In this document: in pieces, positions 6,445 to 13,001 of the stretch
Position numbering within the stretch: the stretch's first letter is position 1
Layout: each line of letters begins with the position of its first letter
NCBI GenBank assembly: GCA_947483545.1
Contig: CANKNP010000126.1
Span: 1-13,001 of the forward strand
Origin: Deltaproteobacteria bacterium
GTDB lineage: Bacteria > Myxococcota > UBA796 > SXON01
Length of the DNA stretch: 13,001 bases
Direction of reading: 5' to 3'
The notes under the pieces: model-generated
Told to the model about the DNA's origin: nothing
Database searches by the model: none
What the model saw: only the letters and a program-made list of their open reading frames with translations
Program-made: the position numbers and the translations under genes

Positions 6445-8244
6445 CTAGTCCTCGATGAGGGCGCCGCCGTCCCACTGTCCGATCGAGAAGATGACGAACT
6501 CCGCCGGCTTGACCGGGCAGATGCCGATCTGCACGTTGACCTGACCGGCGTCGATCAAGTAGCGGGGGTTGGTCTCGTCGTCGCACTTCACGTAGAAGGC
6601 TTCCTCGGCGGTAGTGCCGAAGAGCGCCCCCGAGCGCCAGACGCGCATGAGGTAGGCGCGCACGTCGCGGGTGAGCTTCTTCCACAGCGCGTGGTCGTTG
6701 GGCTCAAACACCGCCCACTGGCTGCCGACCATGATGGACTGCTCCACCATGATGAAGAGGCGGCGGACGTTGATGTACTTCCACGAGGGGTCGGACATGG
6801 TGCCGAGGGTACGCGCGCCCCAGACCCGGATACCGCGGTCCTTGAAGATGCGGATCGCGTTGATGCCGCGGTCGTTGTACTGCCCCTGCTCCAGCCGGTT
6901 GATGTTCTGCGACAGGCCGGTGATGCCCATGCAGATCTCGTTGGCCGGCGCCTTGTGCACGCCGCGCTCGGTGTCGACGCGGGCGTAGATGCCCGCGACG
7001 TGACCGGAGGGCGGAACGAAAAGCTCGTTCTTGTCGGTCTTGATCAACTTGCGGCGGTTGGGGCCCGTGACCTTGATGTGGTCCTGGTTGCCCGTGAACC
7101 AGCTCGGCTTGGTGATCTTCACCCACGGCACATAGATGGCGCCGTAGCCCTTGTTGGACGCCGGGATGTCCATGTTGCCGTCGGACACGATCGGACCATC
7201 CAGCAGGGCGAAGCGATCCTTGCGGACCTCGCACAGCTCTAGCATCTCGCGCTGCTGGTTGATGTTCAGGCCCGGCGCGGCCATGAGCGCGATGTCGTCC
7301 ACGTCATCAAAGGCGTAGAGCCCAAGCTTGTCGGCCTGGTTCTCACGGATCGAGCTCTGCAGGTCCTGCGTGCCCATCAGGTACACGTAGGACTTGCCGC
7401 CGCCGTTATCGTAGAAGCCGTTCACGCCCGCCACGAAGTTGAACACGGAGGGCGTGGAGAGCCAGTCCCGGAACTCCTTCTTGAGCGCATCATCGGAGCT
7501 GAGCGCCTCGTAGACCGCATCTGCCGCGTCGTCGGGATCCGCGATCGACTTGCCGATGAGCTCCTCGACGGGGCGCGTCTCGATCAAGTACTGCGCGAAG
7601 TAGCTCTGCAGCCAGCGGAAGAACTCCGCCTTGTTCGTGATCGGCACAGGCGGCACGGAGTACTCGGACCGGAGCGCGGTGCCCTCGGTGCCTTTCACTT
7701 CGTAGCCGTACGCAGCCAGGACATCCGCCGCGGTCTTGGGCGATGCCTTGGCCAGCGGGAAGGTCTCATGCAGCTTGTTGAGCAGGTCCTCGACGGCCTG
7801 ATCAGAGTCAGTGATGATCTTGCCCTCGAGGGAGATGTTCACCTCAGGCAGCTCAAGGGTCTTCTCGGCGTACGTGATCTTGACGCGGCCCTTGGTGCCG
7901 GCCTCAAACTTCGGCGCTGCGGCGCCCGCCTTGGGTGCCCCGTAGAGCTCCAGGTACTTCTTGATGTCCTTGACGTTCTTGGAGCTGAGCTTGAACGCCT
8001 GGGTCAGCGCCGTGGTGGCCTCGCCCGCGTCGCCCTTGATCCCGCCCTTCTCGTCAACGAGCTGGGGCACGACCTTGCCACGGAGCTGCCGCTTGCCGTC
8101 CGAGCCCGTGATCGCGATCGCGTCGTTGGGCGGGCGGAACTCGAACAGCCCGAGAAAGCCCGGGGTGCTGGTGGAGACAGACGAGATCGGCTTGGGGCCC
8201 GAGTCGACTTCGCGGATGTATACGCCTGGGGTATGGTATTCCAT
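6445..8244 (-). CDS. Major contractile tail sheath protein with large insertion
   Basis: The 599-residue protein starts with the sheath signature MEYHTPGVYIREVDSG followed by PISSVSTSTPGFLGLFEF. The NGGG motif before a YVYLMG strand is at 280-290. The core domain follows: DDIALMAAPG near 317, RFALLDGP near 344, GAIYVPWVK near 368, LFVPPSGHVAGIYARVD near 408. The C-terminal domain includes GIRVWGARTLGTMSDPSWKY, VRRLFIMVEQSI, WAVFEPND and INVQIG-like end strands. Sheath proteins form the outer contractile helix around the tube. Typical eCIS sheaths have about 350-500 residues. The extra length lies at about 45-200, between the first strand and the TNKAEFFRWL segment, and is probably an additional domain on the outer surface. 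GGAGGA precedes the ATG by ten bases, and the gene begins six bases after the cap gene. The longer paralogue next to the cap gene is probably the main sheath. Confidence 0.95.
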   Translation of the reverse strand: MEYHTPGVYIREVDSGPKPISSVSTSTPGFLGLFEFRPPNDAIAITGSDGKRQLRGKVVPQLVDEKGGIKGDAGEATTALTQAFKLSSKNVKDIKKYLELYGAPKAGAAAPKFEAGTKGRVKITYAEKTLELPEVNISLEGKIITDSDQAVEDLLNKLHETFPLAKASPKTAADVLAAYGYEVKGTEGTALRSEYSVPPVPITNKAEFFRWLQSYFAQYLIETRPVEELIGKSIADPDDAADAVYEALSSDDALKKEFRDWLSTPSVFNFVAGVNGFYDNGGGKSYVYLMGTQDLQSSIRENQADKLGLYAFDDVDDIALMAAPGLNINQQREMLELCEVRKDRFALLDGPIVSDGNMDIPASNKGYGAIYVPWVKITKPSWFTGNQDHIKVTGPNRRKLIKTDKNELFVPPSGHVAGIYARVDTERGVHKAPANEICMGITGLSQNINRLEQGQYNDRGINAIRIFKDRGIRVWGARTLGTMSDPSWKYINVRRLFIMVEQSIMVGSQWAVFEPNDHALWKKLTRDVRAYLMRVWRSGALFGTTAEEAFYVKCDDETNPRYLIDAGQVNVQIGICPVKPAEFVIFSIGQWDGGALIED

Positions 8245-8250
8245 AGTTTC

Positions 8251-9141
8251 CTATTCCTCCGAGTCATTCTCTGCGTCCGCGTTTTTGCGGACCAGGTATT
8301 GTTTAGGGCCAGGGGCCGTGGTGGGGGCGGGTAGAGGACGTCCGGCGCGTACGCGACCGTTCGGACTCTGGTGAGCGGGGGGTTCGGGTCGGGTGTCGGT
8401 GGGTGTCAGGCGGCCCATCCGGATGGTGGTGCCGCCCTGGCTCTTGTAGAGCGAACCATCTAACGCCACCCGGGCCCGGTAAGTCAAGAAGGGGCGGTAG
8501 GGCGCCTCGTGCAGCGTAAAAAGGTTGATCGCGTCCCCGACGGTGAGATCGTCGACCAGCGCCAGGGAAACCTTCTCCACCTGGAGGCCGTTTTCGTCCT
8601 CCTCGATGATCTCTCCCTCAGCATTCGGGATGCGCGCCGCGTTCATGTTCGTGGCGGACCAGGTGCGGCCGAGGCTATCGACCTCCCGGCCGTCGGGCAG
8701 CAAGAAGCGCCGGGGCCGGTAGATGAGGTGTGTGGCATCGTGAAGGCGGAGCATCATCCAGCCGAGCAGCCGCTCAGCGTCCGAGCGGAACTTCGAGTGG
8801 ACCGAGAGGAGGTAGAACAGGTCAACAAGGATCGGCGGCCGATGGTAGTAGACCTCACCGCCCTTCTCCGGGTCGTCGTTCACGAAGACCGGGGCCTGCC
8901 GAAACCGCTTGAGGTTGGAGAGGTTGGGGTTCTGGCCCAGCCGGTACATGTAGATGTAGATGACCTCTTCCCGGTCCTTCGGGATGAACTTCATCTCTTC
9001 TTCGATGCGCGGCGGGTTTTCCGTCAGGTTGTACCCGTCCAGGAGGAACCGATGGAGCGACTCCGTCGTCTCCCCAATGACACTCCGGCCCGACATTGGC
9101 CCCGACCGACCCCGAAGGTTCGCCTCTTCACGTGGGTTCAT
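8251..9141 (-). CDS. Pvc16/DUF4255-type tail cap (terminator) protein
   Basis: The protein has 296 residues. Residues about 20-220 match the Pvc16 N-terminal (DUF4255) family, with SVIGETTESLHRFL, EVIYIYMYRLGQNPNLSN, PPILVDLFYLLSVHSKFRSD, LLGWMMLRLHDATHLIY, EKVSLALVDDL, FTLHEAPYRPFLTYRARVAL. In eCIS particles this family caps the distal end of the tube and sheath and ends polymerisation. The last 60 or so residues are Pro/Arg-rich and look disordered. I chose the ATG at 9141, not the later Met at residue 16, because GGGGAGG lies seven bases upstream and the ATG overlaps the previous gene's stop as ATGA. A cap gene directly before the sheath is common in eCIS operons. Confidence 0.9.
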   Translation of the reverse strand: MNPREEANLRGRSGPMSGRSVIGETTESLHRFLLDGYNLTENPPRIEEEMKFIPKDREEVIYIYMYRLGQNPNLSNLKRFRQAPVFVNDDPEKGGEVYYHRPPILVDLFYLLSVHSKFRSDAERLLGWMMLRLHDATHLIYRPRRFLLPDGREVDSLGRTWSATNMNAARIPNAEGEIIEEDENGLQVEKVSLALVDDLTVGDAINLFTLHEAPYRPFLTYRARVALDGSLYKSQGGTTIRMGRLTPTDTRPEPPAHQSPNGRVRAGRPLPAPTTAPGPKQYLVRKNADAENDSEE

Positions 9142-9590
9142 GCGCCGTCCTCCCCGGGGGTCGGCGGCAGCAGGCCCCAGACTGAAGGGCGAATCGCGAA
9201 CGGGACGGGGCGTGGCTCAAGGCCGGCAGTAGACCGCACTCGGGCCCGTTCCGCAAGGGCCGCGCGCAATTCGCCGTGCCAGTCCGGATGGTCCCCCGTC
9301 CGGACTGGGCCCGCCTCCCGGTAGCTGACGCGCTTTCCGCGGGCGAGGTCGAGCGCGTACGGGTGTCGGACCAGACGAATCAGGAGTGGGGCGTTGGGTT
9401 TTGGCTCCCCCAGCCGTGTGGTCATCCGGACCCCGACCGTTCGAAGCTCCGCCGTGTCTCGGGCAGGCACCGGAGAGGGCCGGTCGAGCGGGCGATCCCG
9501 TTCCCACCGGCGCGTGGTCCCTGGACGCTCCTCACCGACGTGCTCCCCGGGGATGGGGCGGGCGAGGCGTTGACGAGGGTCGAAGGGCAT
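9138..9590 (-). CDS. Unrecognised small protein, first gene of eCIS operon
   Basis: The frame encodes up to 150 residues and I do not recognise its family. The stop overlaps the start of the cap gene as ATGA, which is the main evidence that it is translated; codon third positions are also mostly G or C. The first 55 residues are Arg/Pro-rich and lack a ribosome binding site. The later part looks better ordered: MTTRLGEPKPNAPLLIRLVR, HPYALDLARGKRVSYREAG, HGELRAALAERARVRS, PFAIRPSVWGLLP. An alternative start at the internal ATG at 9425, preceded by a GGGG stretch, would give 95 residues. Coupling to the cap gene suggests it belongs to the injection system, perhaps in assembly or regulation. No catalytic motif, signal peptide or membrane segment is visible. 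Confidence 0.6.
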   Translation of the reverse strand: MPFDPRQRLARPIPGEHVGEERPGTTRRWERDRPLDRPSPVPARDTAELRTVGVRMTTRLGEPKPNAPLLIRLVRHPYALDLARGKRVSYREAGPVRTGDHPDWHGELRAALAERARVRSTAGLEPRPVPFAIRPSVWGLLPPTPGEDGA

Positions 9591-9612
9591 CGGGACCGCA
9601 GATGTAGCTTGT

Positions 9613-9645
9613 CTGAGCGGAGACTGTGTCCCAGTTCCGCCTCAG
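9613..9645 (-). other. Imperfect inverted repeat upstream of eCIS operon
   Basis: CTGAGCGGA (9613-9621) and TCCGCCTCAG (9636-9645) form a nine-base-pair stem with one bulged base. It lies between the TPR gene stop and the first frame of the eCIS operon. No T-run follows on the minus strand, so it is not an obvious terminator. An operator or mRNA leader structure is possible. Confidence 0.3.
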
Positions 9646-9666
9646 GTGCGCCCGCCTGCCCCGGCC

Positions 9667-9939
9667 TCAGCCCGAGCGTCTGGAGAAAAACGCGCGAAGG
9701 CCAGTTCGCTTTTGAGCGGTCCCCGCCCCAAGCTCGGTCAACCGTTGGCGCGCGACCTCCAAGGTGCCATCGAGGTGCAGCGCCTCGCGGAAGTGGCGGC
9801 CGGCCTGATCAAAGGCCCCGTTCGACATCTGGATAGCCGCGAGCTCGAGGTGGACCCCGGCGCGCTTCAGGGGATCCGACTCCTCCAGCAGCCGCAGGTG
9901 AAGGGCAGCCAGTCGGTCGGGGCTCGTGTGCGTGTCCAT
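9667..9939 (-). CDS. Small TPR-repeat protein
   Basis: The 90-residue protein carries a tetratricopeptide-like helix pair at about 27-60. AAIQMSNGAFDQAGRHFREALHLD has Ala, Phe and Ala at the usual TPR positions 20, 24 and 27. A preceding helix (RLAALHLRLLEESD) and a following one (EVARQRLTEL) complete a short helical array. The C-terminus is basic (LRAFFSRRSG). There is no signal peptide or membrane segment, so it is probably cytoplasmic and mediates protein binding. GAGGAT lies about seven bases before the ATG. It ends 76 bases before the first eCIS frame on the same strand. A role in eCIS assembly is possible, but nothing in the sequence demonstrates one. Confidence 0.75.
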   Translation of the reverse strand: MDTHTSPDRLAALHLRLLEESDPLKRAGVHLELAAIQMSNGAFDQAGRHFREALHLDGTLEVARQRLTELGAGTAQKRTGLRAFFSRRSG

Positions 9940-10047
9940 CGGGCATCCTCGCGCCGCGCTGGGCGCGCCGCTGGAGAATTATGGAATTTCGGCAGCGAGA
10001 AGGGAACGGGTGTCCGTCAACTTTTCGCAAGGATTGCTCGCCCCTCC

Positions 10048-11061
10048 TTAGCGGAGACCTACGGTTTCGGCGTACAAGCCGGCATATTCATCTGCGCAGC
10101 GGCCGATTGAAAACGCTGTGGATCGCGCCCTTCCCGCGGCCGCACAACGCGCACGCAGCGGCGCGTCGTCCCGCACCCTCGTCAACGCGGCCCGCAGGGC
10201 GGTCAGGTCCCCCGATTGCACGAGCACCCCGGCGCCGCCGAGCACCTCCGGGAGCGCGTCAACCTCGGATGCAACCACGGTCACCCCCGCTGCCATGCCC
10301 TCCACCGCCGCCAGACCGAACCCCTCCCAGCGGCTGGGCACCACAAGGACATCGGTGTCCGCAAGCAGATCGGGCACGTCGGCGCGCTCGCCGAGCCATT
10401 CGATCCTCGCGCCGTTCCGGTGCTGCACCCCGGTCCGCTTTGAGGCGCCGGCGATTCGGAGCGTGACGCCCTCCGGAAGCGCGTTCAGCAGCAGATCGAA
10501 CCCCTTCTGCGGCGTGTCTCGTCCGACGGCCAAGAATCGCGTGCCCGGCCCTGGCGCGGCCAAGCGAAGTCTGGTCAGCCCCACCCCGTTGAGGATCACC
10601 CTGCTGTGCGGGTGGCAGATGCCCTCCACCTCCTCCGCGTACCGCCTTGCGGCCTGGGAGACGAACACCAGGCGATCCGTCCATCGGGCAAGGGACCGCT
10701 TGATCCCCCGGTGATGACGACCCTCGTCGCGGTTCACGTTGTGCTCCGTCGTGACGATCGGCGCCCGGACAATCGCCGCCGCCAGCCGCCCCCAGGTGTC
10801 GCCTGCGAACAGATGGGTATGCACGAGGTCGAAACGGCGGGCCAGGCGCGCAAGGCGGAGCACTGCGCCCAGTCCCAGCGTGCCGCGCTCCCGCGAGCCC
10901 GGGTGGACAGTGACGTCCGAATCCTTGAACAACTGCGCGAGCGAACCCCCGGCGTGCACGGTGGCGACCTCTTGGTGAACCCGACCCTCGGCACAAAGCC
11001 CAAGCACAAGCCGCTCAGCGCCGCCGCCGGACAGGTCACAGAGGACGTGAAGCACACGCAT
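10048..11061 (-). CDS. GT4-family glycosyltransferase
   Basis: The 337-residue protein is a GT-B fold glycosyltransferase. The N-terminal half has MRVLHVLCDLSGGGAERLVL with the Gly-rich acceptor-side loop, then FDLVHTHLFAGDTWGR at 78 and VTTEHN at 103. The C-terminal half has FLAVGRDTPQKGFDLLLNAL at 177, LRIAGAS at 201, and VPSRWEGFGLAAVEGMAAG with the EX7E pair Glu246/Glu254 that binds the nucleotide-sugar donor in this family, followed by VVASEVDALPEVL. The ATG at 11061 is chosen because the homologous N-terminal strand starts there; upstream in-frame sequence is Gly-rich and non-homologous. The family transfers sugars from activated donors onto lipid carriers or polysaccharides at the inner membrane face. 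Donor and acceptor cannot be read from the sequence, and no other surface-polysaccharide genes are in the window. Confidence 0.9.
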   Translation of the reverse strand: MRVLHVLCDLSGGGAERLVLGLCAEGRVHQEVATVHAGGSLAQLFKDSDVTVHPGSRERGTLGLGAVLRLARLARRFDLVHTHLFAGDTWGRLAAAIVRAPIVTTEHNVNRDEGRHHRGIKRSLARWTDRLVFVSQAARRYAEEVEGICHPHSRVILNGVGLTRLRLAAPGPGTRFLAVGRDTPQKGFDLLLNALPEGVTLRIAGASKRTGVQHRNGARIEWLGERADVPDLLADTDVLVVPSRWEGFGLAAVEGMAAGVTVVASEVDALPEVLGGAGVLVQSGDLTALRAALTRVRDDAPLRARCAAAGRARSTAFSIGRCADEYAGLYAETVGLR

Positions 11062-11087
11062 CGCTGCCCAACCTATTCCAGATCCGC

Positions 11088-11103
11088 CGGCACGCCTCTT
11101 GCA
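11088..11103 (+). promoter_or_regulatory. Sigma-54 (-24/-12) promoter
   Basis: CGGCACGcctcTTGCA matches the sigma-54 consensus TGGCACGNNNNTTGCW at every defined position but the first, including the invariant GG at -24 and GC at -12. It points toward the small membrane gene, with predicted transcription start near 11114 and a leader of about 68 bases. If functional, the gene would depend on an enhancer-binding activator. Confidence 0.6.
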
Positions 11104-11181
11104 GTGACTCTTGACGCTGCCGCCCCCGCCGAGGCCTTTGCCCCGGCACTTGCCCCCCGCTGCCCCTCCGGAGAACCCACC

Positions 11182-11343
11182 ATGGCCCGCTCGCTCACCG
11201 TCAAACACGAAGAAAAACTCGGAACCTCCAGCCTCCTGAACGCCTTCCTGCTGCTCACGCTCGCGTGGATGGCAGCAGGCGCGGTGTTTGCAGGCATGAA
11301 CGATGCGGTCGCGGCCCCCGAGAGCACCACCGCGCGCCCGTAA
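11182..11343 (+). CDS. Small single-span membrane protein
   Basis: The 53-residue protein begins MARSLTVKHEEKLGTSS, a charged N-terminus. One hydrophobic segment follows at about 18-38 (LLNAFLLLTLAWMAAGAVFAG), then a short polar tail. It is predicted to cross the inner membrane once. The ATG at 11182 is preceded by GGAGA at seven bases, so translation from here is well supported; the same frame is open further upstream, but there it overlaps the glycosyltransferase gene. It is the only plus-strand gene seen and diverges from the glycosyltransferase gene. No family was recognised. The tail (DAVAAPES) could contain a signal peptidase site, so a secreted or cleaved peptide cannot be excluded. 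Confidence 0.7.
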   Translation: MARSLTVKHEEKLGTSSLLNAFLLLTLAWMAAGAVFAGMNDAVAAPESTTARP

Positions 11344-11653
11344 GGATTCGTAGAATCAAATCTACTGGGCCTGGGCGGCTTGCTGCCCTCCGCACGCCGC
11401 CGGCGCCCCTGTGAAACGCCGCTGCACATCCGGCGGGCGACGGGGGCCAGCCCGGGCGCTGGACAAACAACACCGTCCTAAGTCCCTGGAAGAACTTGAC
11501 TTGGAGCCGGGCTGGCCCCCAGCCGCACCGTTCCAGGTGGAAGGCGGCGGGCCCGGTGTCTTCGCCGGACCGTCGCATTCCACCGGTAGGAACGGTGCAA
11601 AGAAACCGCCGAACCGCGAGCGAGGTTCGCCGAGCGCGCGGATCGGCGGCCTC
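11344..11653. other. Intergenic region between convergent genes, no gene seen
   Basis: These 310 bases separate the plus-strand small membrane gene from the minus-strand repeat protein. Open frames here have no ribosome binding site and no recognisable protein. Apart from one hairpin near the minus-strand gene's end and a short GATTC-GTA-GAATC inverted repeat just after the plus-strand stop, I see nothing I can name. Confidence 0.6.
11610..11629 (-). terminator. Possible terminator of the WVPGYW-repeat gene
   Basis: On the minus strand CGAACC and GGTTCG form a six-base-pair stem with an eight-base loop, followed by GCGGTTTCTTTG. It lies 24 bases past the TAG stop. The stem is short and the T tract is interrupted, so this is a weak call. 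Confidence 0.35.
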
Positions 11654-12163
11654 CTACTCGTAGTCGTGGTGCACGTCGCCTTCTTCCGGCGGGGGCGGGG
11701 GCGGCTCGGTCGGAGCCACGCCCTGGGCCGGCACAAGCGGGGGCGGGGGGGCCGGGGGCGGCGGCGGCACAGCCTCCCAGTGCCCCTCGATCCAATGGCC
11801 CCCGTCGTCGTACTCGCCCTCGACCCAGACCCAGCCGGGCCGCTCGGCCTCGCGCCAGCTGCCCTCGACGTAGTCGGGCCCCACCCAGTAGCCGGGGATC
11901 CATGCCCAGCCGACCCGCACCGCCACGGGCCTCCAGTAGCCGGGGACCCAGACGCGGCGGGCGTTGTAGTACCCCGGCACCCAGTCCCAGCCGGGCCGGG
12001 CGTCCGGTCGGTAGTCGATCGCCCAGGGGTTGATCGCGATCACCACGTGGGGATGCGACGCGCGCCGGGGAGCGGGCCGACCCCGCGGGGGACGCGCCTC
12101 CGCGGGCGAGCTGGCCAACAGGAGACCTAGGGAGAGGAGCGACAGGGTACGGAGAGTAGTCAT
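11654..12163 (-). CDS. Exported protein with WVPGYW-type aromatic repeats
   Basis: The 169-residue protein has a signal peptide at about 1-23 (hydrophobic LSLLSLGLLLASS ending in AEA). Six aromatic repeat cores of the form (W/Y)(V/I)(P/E)Gx(W/Y) follow: WVPGYY at 61, WVPGYW at 72, WIPGYW at 88, YVEGSW at 98, WVEGEY at 113, WIEGHW at 124. This matches the YXWGXW repeat proteins widespread in Gram-negative bacteria, whose role is poorly known but probably envelope-associated. The C-terminal 40 residues are Pro-rich with an acidic end. GAGG precedes the ATG by about five bases. The gene starts 42 bases after the lipoprotein gene stop, so the two are probably cotranscribed. Confidence 0.85.
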   Translation of the reverse strand: MTTLRTLSLLSLGLLLASSPAEARPPRGRPAPRRASHPHVVIAINPWAIDYRPDARPGWDWVPGYYNARRVWVPGYWRPVAVRVGWAWIPGYWVGPDYVEGSWREAERPGWVWVEGEYDDGGHWIEGHWEAVPPPPPAPPPPLVPAQGVAPTEPPPPPPEEGDVHHDYE

Positions 12164-12205
12164 TCGGGCCTCGGTTTGCCGCTTGCTACGCGGGCATCGC
12201 CCGGA

Positions 12206-12838
12206 CTATTCACGCGCCTGGGCCGGCGACAAGACCACAGCGCAGCCAACATAGTGAACGCCGCCTACGTCGATCGTCGCGGATCGGTGAAAGTAGGCCC
12301 CGACGCTGCCGTCATGACAAGGGCCGCTCGTCACCGTTGGGGAAACGGCGGAGACCGCGTCGGTACCCGCCGACTGGAACGTTCCGCCGCTTCCGCTCCA
12401 GCTCGCAGACCATCCCGGCTCCGTGCCGCGCGCGAAGGGCGTCCGCATCTGGCAGACGTCCCCGACAGGGCTCGCGTAGCCCACGTCTACCAGGAATAGG
12501 GCCCCGTCCTGCTCGGTGGCTGAAAGCATGACCTGCCACGGGCCGCCGCCGAGCCCGCGCAGCGGCTCGCTCAGGTCCCCGCGCAGCTCTCGGGGCATCC
12601 GCGTACACGGCACGAGCTCCCAGAGGCCCGCCGAGCGCACGAGCGTGCCCGTCCAAGTGACCACTCGGGGTTCGAGGGCCGGCGTCGCGACGGGTCCCGG
12701 ACCGATCGCCCCAGGTGACTCTGCCGAGCCCAGCTCGGCCGGGGCCGCAGACCGGCCGTCTGGCAGGGGCGCCTGCTCTCCCGCTCCGACCACCGCCGGA
12801 GCCCCCCCGCACGCCATCAGCATCAGCCACCCGTTCAC
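12206..12838 (-). CDS. Probable lipoprotein of unknown function
   Basis: The 210-residue protein begins with NGWLMLMACGGAP, where LMAC resembles a lipobox with Cys10. A Pro/Ala/Gly-rich linker runs to about residue 57. A globular domain follows, with VTWTGTLVRSAGLWELVPC, WQVMLSATEQDGALFLVDVG, a segment FARGTEPGWSASW, and a C-terminal VHYVGCAVVL. The FARGTEPGW segment recalls small envelope proteins with an F-A-G-T/N-E-P-W motif, but the likeness is weak. Four further cysteines could form two disulfides. I chose the GTG at 12838 because GGGAGG lies seven bases upstream. The resulting signal is unusually short and lacks Lys/Arg. A GTG at 12862 would add eight residues without adding a positive charge. 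The start overlaps the previous gene's stop as GTGA. Confidence 0.7.
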   Translation of the reverse strand: MNGWLMLMACGGAPAVVGAGEQAPLPDGRSAAPAELGSAESPGAIGPGPVATPALEPRVVTWTGTLVRSAGLWELVPCTRMPRELRGDLSEPLRGLGGGPWQVMLSATEQDGALFLVDVGYASPVGDVCQMRTPFARGTEPGWSASWSGSGGTFQSAGTDAVSAVSPTVTSGPCHDGSVGAYFHRSATIDVGGVHYVGCAVVLSPAQARE

Positions 12839-13001
12839 CGGCACACCTCCCAGCCCATCCACACGTCCGGGCCCACGCGCTCGATGCGATCGAGCGTAAA
12901 CTGCGGCGCTTCCGCCAGCGAAAATCCTGGCGTGCCCAGGAACCCAGGCCCGGCCGCGAGCGCCCGCAGCACGTCCGCCAGGTCCAGGCCGCGCTCCCCT
13001 C
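12835..13001 (-). CDS. 3' end of an unrecognised gene, 5' end outside window
   Basis: An open frame enters from the window edge and gives 54 residues before TGA, including LDLADVLRALAAGPGFLGTP, APQFTLDRIERVGPD and the end VWMGWEVCR. Codon third positions are mostly G or C. Its stop overlaps the GTG start of the lipoprotein gene, and that gene's ribosome binding site lies within its last codons, indicating a translationally coupled pair. The visible part is too short to identify a family. Confidence 0.65.
   Translation of the reverse strand, partial: GERGLDLADVLRALAAGPGFLGTPGFSLAEAPQFTLDRIERVGPDVWMGWEVCR

Noticed and set aside
3671..9141. Interpretation as an ordinary prophage
   Set aside because: The DUF6760 and Pvc16/DUF4255 genes next to the sheath genes are eCIS hallmarks, and no capsid, portal, terminase, integrase or lysis gene is visible. 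The window is partial, so distant phage genes cannot be fully excluded.
9978..10020. Possible sigma-70 promoter between the glycosyltransferase and TPR genes (TTGACG and CATAAT on the minus strand)
   Set aside because: Both hexamers look good in this AT-richer patch, but the spacer is 31 bases, far from the usual 16-18, and no -35 element is found at the correct distance from CATAAT.
11362..11736. Minus-strand frame in the convergent intergenic region
   Set aside because: It is Arg/Pro/Thr-rich, overlaps the end of the aromatic-repeat gene in another frame and has no ribosome binding site.

Overview
The window is very GC-rich, with strong G/C preference at third codon positions. It shows a probable lipoprotein, a sigma-54-type promoter and a GT4 glycosyltransferase. 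These fit a high-GC Gram-negative bacterium, perhaps a myxobacterium-like lineage, but the assignment is an inference because no taxonomic marker gene is present.

Positions 1-9590, all on the minus strand, hold part of a contractile-injection-system (eCIS / phage-tail-like) operon. In transcription order it contains: an unrecognised 150-residue protein (9590-9138); a Pvc16/DUF4255-type tail cap protein (9141-8251); a long tail sheath protein with a large insertion (8244-6445); a hairpin that may act as an attenuator (6427-6398); a 121-residue tail-assembly-chaperone-like protein ending in a CPxC motif (6327-5962); a DUF6760-type small protein in the -1 frame that overlaps it (6010-5807); a second, shorter sheath-like protein (5764-4574); a T4 gp19-type tube protein with an unusual glycine-rich N-terminal extension carrying three 20-residue tandem repeats (4558-3671); and a giant Ala/Pro/Arg/Val-rich open frame that starts at 3660 and stays open for all 1220 codons to the window edge. 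Most junctions are tight (stop/start overlaps or gaps of 6-42 bases with good ribosome binding sites), so this reads as one transcription unit. No capsid, terminase or integrase gene is visible. Baseplate, spike, tape-measure and ATPase genes would be expected beyond position 1.

Positions 9667-11061 hold a small TPR protein and a GT4 glycosyltransferase, both on the minus strand. A divergently transcribed 53-residue membrane protein lies at 11182-11343 on the plus strand, behind a near-consensus sigma-54 promoter. From 11654 to the end, on the minus strand, there are an exported protein with WVPGYW-type repeats, a probable lipoprotein, and the 3' end of a further gene. The last two are translationally coupled by a GTGA overlap.

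The least expected features are the giant low-complexity protein with recurring RFVPAR-like motifs, the repeat-bearing extension on the tube protein, the possible -1 frameshift joining the chaperone-like gene to the DUF6760 gene, and the hairpin just after the sheath gene that could set structural-protein ratios.
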